Shown in pieces: positions 6,381 to 11,113 of a stretch of DNA of 11,113 nt. The stretch comes from JADJQU01 sp035490315. Lineage in GTDB: Bacteria; Planctomycetota; UBA1135; GCA-002686595. Location: NCBI GenBank assembly GCA_035490315.1, contig DATHET010000304.1, positions 1 to 11,113 on the forward strand. The letters run 5' to 3'. Position 1 is the first letter of the stretch; each line of letters opens with the position of its first letter. A model generated the notes under the pieces. The model saw only the letters and a program-made list of their open reading frames with translations. It searched no databases and was not told where the DNA came from. The position numbers and the translations under genes were made by a program.

Positions 6381-8426
6381 CTAGCGCAGATCGAGCTCGT
6401 ACTCGGTTCCGGTCTCGAGCTGCAGCGAGCGATGGTGGTCCACACCGTCGCCGGTCGTCCAGAAGACCCAATAATTTCCACCGGGCAGGAGCAGAAACTC
6501 TCGCTTGTCCGGTTGAGAAGCCTCGCAGCGCAGATCGAGGTCGTCGCGGCGCAGATAGAAAGTCAGATCGGGCGGCGCGCCTTGCCCGATCGGTGCCGGG
6601 GGAATCACGCGCACAACCGCCGGGGGAGGCAGGCCGAAGCTGCCGAGGTCGACGCTGGCGCCGGCTGCGACGTACTGGCGCCCGAGATCGTGCCAGCCCA
6701 GGAAACCTGCGCCGACTTCGATGCGGTACCAGCCGGAGGCGAGTGACGGGCAGGCCAGTCCGCCCTCTTCCGCGGGGATGAAGAGCGTGCCCCGCCCCGT
6801 CGCTTCCGAGATCGCGCGCACTTCGAAGTTGGGCCGCGGGTCCGAGCTCGGGAAGCGAAGTCTCAGACGGAAACGTCCGAGCTCGGCCGGCATGCGCAGC
6901 ACGAATTCCTGCGCGCTGGGCATCACGCCGTCCTCGACGAGCAAGGCGGCCGCTTCGGGTCGCGCTCTGTCGAGCACCAGCAGACGGCAGAGTCCTGGCG
7001 GAAGATTCGCGAGCTCGAAGCTGCCATCCTCGCGAACGGCAGTCTGGTCGATCCAAGGCAAGGGCGATTCACGGTCCAGCAGGCGCTGAAGCTCGGCGGA
7101 CTCCGGAGCAGCCTGCGCGGTCGCCTGCGACGGCACACCTTCCGGGGGCCCGACTTGGAGCACCATGCGCCCGAAGGATCTTCCGCCGCTCCTCCTCTGG
7201 GGGCTCGCCCCGCTGACGGGCGAGCGCGGCATCACCTCGGGGAGTGATTCGTAGCGGACGATCAGGTTCTGCGCAGGATTGCCTTGCGCATCGATCACGC
7301 GGCCGAAGATCCGCGCTCCCCGATCGAGGTGTGCAACCCAATGCAGCGGATCCGGTCCTTGGACGTACACACGTTCGCGTGCAATCCCACCAGGTCCGCC
7401 GCCGGCGCGCGCTTCCCACCAACCAGCTTGCAGGGACTCGAGCGTGGCGTTTCCTTGCTCGTCGGTCCAAGCGAGGCGCTCGGTGCCGTCGATGTCCAAC
7501 CCGAAGGCGACCGGGACGCCGGCCACCGGTTCGCCGCGATCGTCGACTGCATGGATGGTGGCGCTCGAAGGATCGCGCTTGTCCTTCGCTCGGATTCTGC
7601 TGACGTACAGTCCGCTGAGCTGCATGTGCCTGGGGATCGACAGGCCTTGGGCCGGCACTTCGATGTCCAGCGTGGCCTGCATCAGCTCGCGCAGCATCGC
7701 AAGCTCTTCCGCCGTCGGCTCGTGATGGACGCGCACGAACCGATCCGCAAATTGCGCCTGGGTATACGGAAGGCGTTTCAACCGCAGGGCGGATCCTGAC
7801 TCCATGGCCAGGGTGTAGTGCTGGTCGTCGGGCTGTCCATCGCTCAGCTGCAGGTAGCGGCGGCCGTCCGGCGGGACCCCGAACATGTCGCGAGCGATCG
7901 AGGCCTCGCAGAGCATCGCCACTTCGCAAGGCGTTCCCGCGCGCAGATTCACACGCTGGGTCGCGAGCGTGGTCACGTCCGAGCCGCACTGGATGTCGAT
8001 CTCCATCTCCTCCTGCTTGCCGCGCCAGGTCGCGACCATGGCGCCGTCCTGCCTCGCGGCCGTCTGCACCACGTCGTTCAACGTCGAGCGGACAGGCGCC
8101 AGCAGCACGGGTGGGTTCGCGACGCACAGACCGTATTCGTCGATCGTGCGCACGATGAGCGTATACACGTAAGGATGCGCCAGATCGGGGCCGACGACGG
8201 GCTCCGGATCCAACGCGACGGCCGCGGCGGCGACAGCGGTGCGCTCCGACTCCGCCCGATTGTCCTCCGGGTCTTGGGGACCCTGAACCTCACTCGTCGG
8301 GCTCGCTGCATCAGGAGCCGCGTCCGCTGCTTGGAGGCTCACGTCGTCGCGCGAAGACCGGAGAAACCACGCGGCGAGGAGCGCGAGGACGAGCAGCGCG
8401 ACACTCAGCTTGCCTCTCCTCCCCAT
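6381..8426 (-). CDS. Membrane-anchored carboxypeptidase-regulatory-like protein, paralogue of the neighbouring sigma-factor fusion
   Basis: This 681-residue protein has no assigned function. Residues 1-6 are basic and 7-22 hydrophobic (LSVALLVLALLAAWFL), giving a single membrane anchor with the rest probably outside the cytoplasm, then a low-complexity acidic/Ala linker (about 26-80). The remainder looks like successive beta-sandwich modules. One runs about 287-342 (IHAVDDRGEPVAGVPVAF); another begins ARIFGRVIDAQGNPAQN (371-387) and closes REDGSFELANLPPGLCRLLV (465-484). This is the carboxypeptidase-regulatory/Big-like pattern. From residue 81 to the C-terminal LDLR it aligns along its length with the C-terminal part of the upstream sigma fusion; shared blocks include LAHPY, EYGL, LRAGTP, DDRGEP and EARAGGGP. 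It has seven cysteines (101, 147, 167, 173, 480, 559, 634) where the fusion has two. The ATG is nine bases after the upstream TAA and sits in a hairpin with no Shine-Dalgarno sequence, suggesting coupled translation. Possible roles: surface adhesion, ligand sensing, or modulating the sigma fusion. Confidence 0.85.
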   Translation of the reverse strand: MGRRGKLSVALLVLALLAAWFLRSSRDDVSLQAADAAPDAASPTSEVQGPQDPEDNRAESERTAVAAAAVALDPEPVVGPDLAHPYVYTLIVRTIDEYGLCVANPPVLLAPVRSTLNDVVQTAARQDGAMVATWRGKQEEMEIDIQCGSDVTTLATQRVNLRAGTPCEVAMLCEASIARDMFGVPPDGRRYLQLSDGQPDDQHYTLAMESGSALRLKRLPYTQAQFADRFVRVHHEPTAEELAMLRELMQATLDIEVPAQGLSIPRHMQLSGLYVSRIRAKDKRDPSSATIHAVDDRGEPVAGVPVAFGLDIDGTERLAWTDEQGNATLESLQAGWWEARAGGGPGGIARERVYVQGPDPLHWVAHLDRGARIFGRVIDAQGNPAQNLIVRYESLPEVMPRSPVSGASPQRRSGGRSFGRMVLQVGPPEGVPSQATAQAAPESAELQRLLDRESPLPWIDQTAVREDGSFELANLPPGLCRLLVLDRARPEAAALLVEDGVMPSAQEFVLRMPAELGRFRLRLRFPSSDPRPNFEVRAISEATGRGTLFIPAEEGGLACPSLASGWYRIEVGAGFLGWHDLGRQYVAAGASVDLGSFGLPPPAVVRVIPPAPIGQGAPPDLTFYLRRDDLDLRCEASQPDKREFLLLPGGNYWVFWTTGDGVDHHRSLQLETGTEYELDLR

Positions 8427-8435
8427 CGGGGAGGA
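8417..8435 (-). promoter_or_regulatory. Hairpin enclosing the start codon of the paralogue gene
   Basis: In the mRNA sense TCCTCCCC (8435-8428) pairs perfectly with GGGGAGGA (8424-8417) across the three-base loop GAT. The paralogue ATG (8426-8424) therefore lies in the loop and top of an eight-base-pair, mostly G-C stem, and the upstream TAA touches its base. No ribosome-binding site precedes the ATG. Ribosomes finishing the sigma-fusion gene would open the hairpin, so reinitiation is the likely mode. The regulatory role is inferred. Confidence 0.5.
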
Positions 8436-10994
8436 TTATCGCAGATCGAGCACCGACGCGCCGCCAGCTTCGAGCTTCAAGGCCTTGTGGTGGATCGCGC
8501 CATCGCGGGTGGTCCAGAAGGCCCAGTATTCGCCGCTCGGGAGCAGCAGGACGTCGCTTCCGTTCAAGGAGCGCGGCTCGCCGCGGACGTCGATGTCGCC
8601 GCGGCGCAGGTAGAAGGTCAGCTCCAGCGGATGCTCGGCATCGAACGACTCGGGCTGGATCACGCGCAGCGTGGCCGGCGGCGGCGGCGCGAAACTCCCG
8701 AGGTCGACGCGGCCAGCCTGCGCGACGTAGTGACGGCCGAGGTCGTGCCAGCCGTAGCAACCGGCGCCGACTTCGACCCGGTACCAGCCCGAGGCGACAT
8801 CGGAGACTTCGAAGCTGCCTTCGTCCTTGCGATGGAAAGCGACTCCGCGACCCGTGGTCTCGGAAATCAGGCGCACTTCGAGCTTGGGCTCGTCGATCGC
8901 GGGATCGAGCTTGACCTCGAGCTGCAGCGACCCGCGCTGCGCTTCGATGCGCAGCACATGCTCCTGCTCGCCGGGCAGCACGCCCTCCTCGACGATCCAG
9001 GCTCGGCCATCCGCGTCTTCCTGGTCGAGCACGAGCAGACGGCCGAGCCCGAGCGGAAGGTTCGCGAACTCGAAGCTGCCGTCCTCGCGCAGCACGGTCT
9101 GATCGACCCAGGGCGTGCGCAGCTCGCCGGGAACGCCCGCGCGCGTCTCGCCGTGCTCGGAAATCTCCTCGCCGCCGCGCGTCTCGAGGGTCATCGACAC
9201 GCTCGTCGAGCGCGCCACGACATCCGGAGTCGATTCGTAGCGGATGAGCTTGTCCGCCGCGGGCTTGCCTTCGGCATCGAGCACTTTCCCGACGATGCGC
9301 GCGCCGCGATCGAGGTGCGCGGTCCACTCCAGCGGATTCGGCGCTTCGACGAACAGGCGTTCGCGCGCGAGGCCGGCCGGTCCCCCGCCGGCGCGCGCTT
9401 CGAACCAGCCGCTGGGCACGGAATCGATCAGCACGTCGCCGTGCTCGTCGGTGAAGACGGCCCGCTCGCTCGAGTCGACAGAGCTGCCCAGCGTGACCAG
9501 GGCCTGGACGGCGGGCTCGCCGCGATCGTCGAGCACGTGGACCGTGACCTTCGACGTGTCCGGCTCCATGGCCAGCTTCGTCATGTCCAGATTCGCAGCG
9601 AGCTTGAACTGACCGCGCATCACGCGCGCCGAGCGCACCACGCCCTCGGCCTCAACGTATAATTGTTGCCCCACGGCCTCCGAGAACCTTTCTTCCATGT
9701 CCGGTGGACGGACCACCTGGCGGCTGACGAAGGAATCGCCAAATCGCGCATGGGGATGCGCGAAGCGACTCATGGTCAGGCTCTCGCGGCCCCAGCTCGA
9801 ATCGCTGAGGGCCATCTCCGTGGTCAGGACATTGCCGGTGACCGCGATGAAATCGAGCCGCAGGACCGGCCTGGCATGGACCGAACTCGGTGCGACCAGC
9901 GCTACCTCGCTGGGCGTGCCCGCGCGCAGGTGCACGCGCCGGCTGCCCTGCATCGTGGGCGAGTCGCCGACCTGCACATCGACGTCCATCTCGGCTTCCT
10001 TCCCGCGCCAGATCAAGGTCGTCGAGCCGTTCACCTCGCACAGGGCGCTCGCGGCGTTCAGGCTCGAGCGCGCGGGGCCAAGCTTCAGCGCGGCGTGGTC
10101 CACGGGCAGGCCGTACTCGTCCAGGGCGCGCACGACCAACATATATAGGTAGGGATGGGCCAGCTCGGACTCGACCACCAGGGCGGGCTCGGCGGGAGCT
10201 TCGGCTCCGGCCACGGCGCTGCGCTCCGGCGTCGGCATGGGTTGGACGTCGACGGAGCCCTGCCTGGCGTCCGCCAGCGCGGGCTTGGCCGGCGGGACCA
10301 CCGCGAGCGGTGCGCCCGCGGCCTGGTGCGAAGACCACAGGTACCAGCCTCCCAGACCTGCGATCAGGATCGCCGCGGCCGTGAGCTTGATCGCATGTCC
10401 CAAGAGAAGTCCTCCGCTGATTCCGATTCCCAGTGCGCCCGCGCCCGCCGCGGACAGCGGCGTCAACCACACGGCCCAGTTCGAACGCCGGCCGCCGTGG
10501 CGGCGATCGAGTTCCTCGCGCAGGAGCTCCAGGCCGCGTTGCAGGCGGCTCTTGATCGTCGCCAGGCTCTCGCCGCTGGCGCGCGCGATCTCGCGCGGCG
10601 GCAGGTCGTCGAAGTAGCGCTGCCACAGCGCGCGGCGGTAGGGCTCGCGCAGGCTGGACAGGGCGTCGAGGGCCTCGCGCAGCACGCTCGCGCGCTCGGT
10701 GAATTCGTCGGGCTCAGGGGACGATTCCATGCGCGCGGCCATGCGCTCGCGCTCGCTGCGCCGCTCCTCGCCGCGCCGCGCTTTCCACGCCAGGCGCCGG
10801 GTCAAGGTCGCAAGAAAACCGCCGAGAGCACCCGCTTCGGCCGGCGGCCGCGTCAGGTACGCGGTCCAGGTCTCCTGAACGACGTCATCCGCCGCGCTCT
10901 CGCCGACCAGCGAGCGCGCGAGGCGCCGCAGCGAAGCACTCTGGGCTTCGAACGTGGCCGGAAAACCAGCTTCCGGATGGGCCTTGGATTTCAT
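8436..10994 (-). CDS. ECF-type RNA polymerase sigma factor fused to a membrane segment and carboxypeptidase-regulatory-like domains
   Basis: This is an 852-residue multidomain protein. Residues about 12-72 are sigma-70 region 2, with DDVVQETWTAYL at 36-47. Residues about 105-162 are region 4, with the helix-turn-helix LPPREIARASGESLATIKSR at 131-150. There is no region 1 or 3, so it is ECF-like. A hydrophobic stretch follows at 173-220, probably one strong helix at 203-220 preceded by a Gly/Ala-rich segment at 181-199. After a Pro/Ala linker, residues 278-852 match the downstream paralogue: DDRGEPAVQALVTL (489-502), ARIVGKVLDAEGKPAA (565-580), REDGSFEFANLPLGLGRLLV (636-655) and the end LDLR. 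The natural reading is a membrane-tethered sigma factor with a possible sensory domain across the membrane. Planctomycetes are known to carry ECF factors with membrane-spanning C-terminal extensions. Neither the ATG at 10994 nor the in-frame GTG at 11012 (six residues longer) has a Shine-Dalgarno sequence; the ATG is preferred. The target promoter and signal are unknown. Confidence 0.88.
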   Translation of the reverse strand: MKSKAHPEAGFPATFEAQSASLRRLARSLVGESAADDVVQETWTAYLTRPPAEAGALGGFLATLTRRLAWKARRGEERRSERERMAARMESSPEPDEFTERASVLREALDALSSLREPYRRALWQRYFDDLPPREIARASGESLATIKSRLQRGLELLREELDRRHGGRRSNWAVWLTPLSAAGAGALGIGISGGLLLGHAIKLTAAAILIAGLGGWYLWSSHQAAGAPLAVVPPAKPALADARQGSVDVQPMPTPERSAVAGAEAPAEPALVVESELAHPYLYMLVVRALDEYGLPVDHAALKLGPARSSLNAASALCEVNGSTTLIWRGKEAEMDVDVQVGDSPTMQGSRRVHLRAGTPSEVALVAPSSVHARPVLRLDFIAVTGNVLTTEMALSDSSWGRESLTMSRFAHPHARFGDSFVSRQVVRPPDMEERFSEAVGQQLYVEAEGVVRSARVMRGQFKLAANLDMTKLAMEPDTSKVTVHVLDDRGEPAVQALVTLGSSVDSSERAVFTDEHGDVLIDSVPSGWFEARAGGGPAGLARERLFVEAPNPLEWTAHLDRGARIVGKVLDAEGKPAADKLIRYESTPDVVARSTSVSMTLETRGGEEISEHGETRAGVPGELRTPWVDQTVLREDGSFEFANLPLGLGRLLVLDQEDADGRAWIVEEGVLPGEQEHVLRIEAQRGSLQLEVKLDPAIDEPKLEVRLISETTGRGVAFHRKDEGSFEVSDVASGWYRVEVGAGCYGWHDLGRHYVAQAGRVDLGSFAPPPPATLRVIQPESFDAEHPLELTFYLRRGDIDVRGEPRSLNGSDVLLLPSGEYWAFWTTRDGAIHHKALKLEAGGASVLDLR

Positions 10995-11012
10995 GGAGAG
11001 ACGTCGCGACAC

Positions 11013-11113
11013 CAGGGATCTGCTGCCCGCCCGACCAGGAAAGGATGCTGCTTATCCGGAATTTTCGCTCGAGCCGCGGCCGAGGCACGCGAAAGAGACG
11101 ACCAGCCGCTTCA
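11013..11113 (-). other. Upstream region of the sigma-fusion gene
   Basis: These last 101 bases contain no convincing gene. Some are A/T-richer than the surroundings (around 11050-11068, TTATCCGGAATTTTCG), which could mark the sigma-fusion promoter. I see no pair of elements clear enough to call, and the upstream neighbour lies outside the window. Confidence 0.25.

Noticed and set aside
9228..9240. GGAGTCGATTCGTAG as another copy of the selD-flanking repeat
   Set aside because: Only a short stretch matches, and it lies inside the sigma-fusion coding sequence encoding the conserved RYES block, so it is coincidence.
11013..11113. Autoregulatory ECF-type promoter upstream of the sigma fusion
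   Set aside because: Short GGAA- and CGTC-like words are present but not in correct order and spacing on the minus strand.

Overview
The window is GC-rich, densely coding DNA with seven genes, all on the minus strand, so transcription runs from high to low coordinates. The best guess for the host is a planctomycete or a close relative. This is an inference from family flavour: an ECF sigma factor with a membrane-anchored C-terminal extension, a di-heme cytochrome with a CFDCH...CSVCH layout, GTG starts, and several genes without a clear Shine-Dalgarno sequence. No marker gene settles it.

Region 1 (11012 to 6381) is the most unusual part. A sigma-70/ECF-type sigma factor is fused in one reading frame to a hydrophobic segment and about 570 residues of beta-sandwich-like sequence (carboxypeptidase-regulatory-like repeats). 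Nine bases downstream is a paralogue of the C-terminal part alone. It has its own N-terminal membrane anchor and no sigma domain. The pair looks like a tandem duplication followed by gain or loss of the sigma module. It could be a membrane-tethered transcription factor with a surface partner.

Region 2 (6181 to 4757) encodes an exported di-heme c-type cytochrome of the cytochrome c peroxidase/MauG superfamily. Region 3 (4637 to 1260) is a compact three-gene ABC-2 exporter operon, made of an ATPase and two permease half-subunits with a 4-base overlap and then a 1-base gap. A short intergenic stretch between regions 2 and 3 can fold on paper as a three-way junction.

Region 4 (1124 to 48) is selD, selenide, water dikinase. 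The catalytic residue is encoded by an in-frame TGA (1071-1073) followed by a bacterial SECIS-like stem-loop, so SelD is itself a predicted selenoprotein and the host should have a full selenocysteine machinery. An annotation that reads TGA only as stop would begin the gene at 1007 and lose the active site. selD is bracketed by copies of one repeat: a perfect 51-base inverted repeat lies just upstream (1150-1255) and a third 34-base copy lies just downstream (6-39). This suggests a REP/BIME-like or MITE-like element around the gene.

Apart from the repeats and hairpins, the intergenic gaps are short. No gap exceeds about 200 bases, and I found no tRNA, rRNA, CRISPR array or transposase gene.
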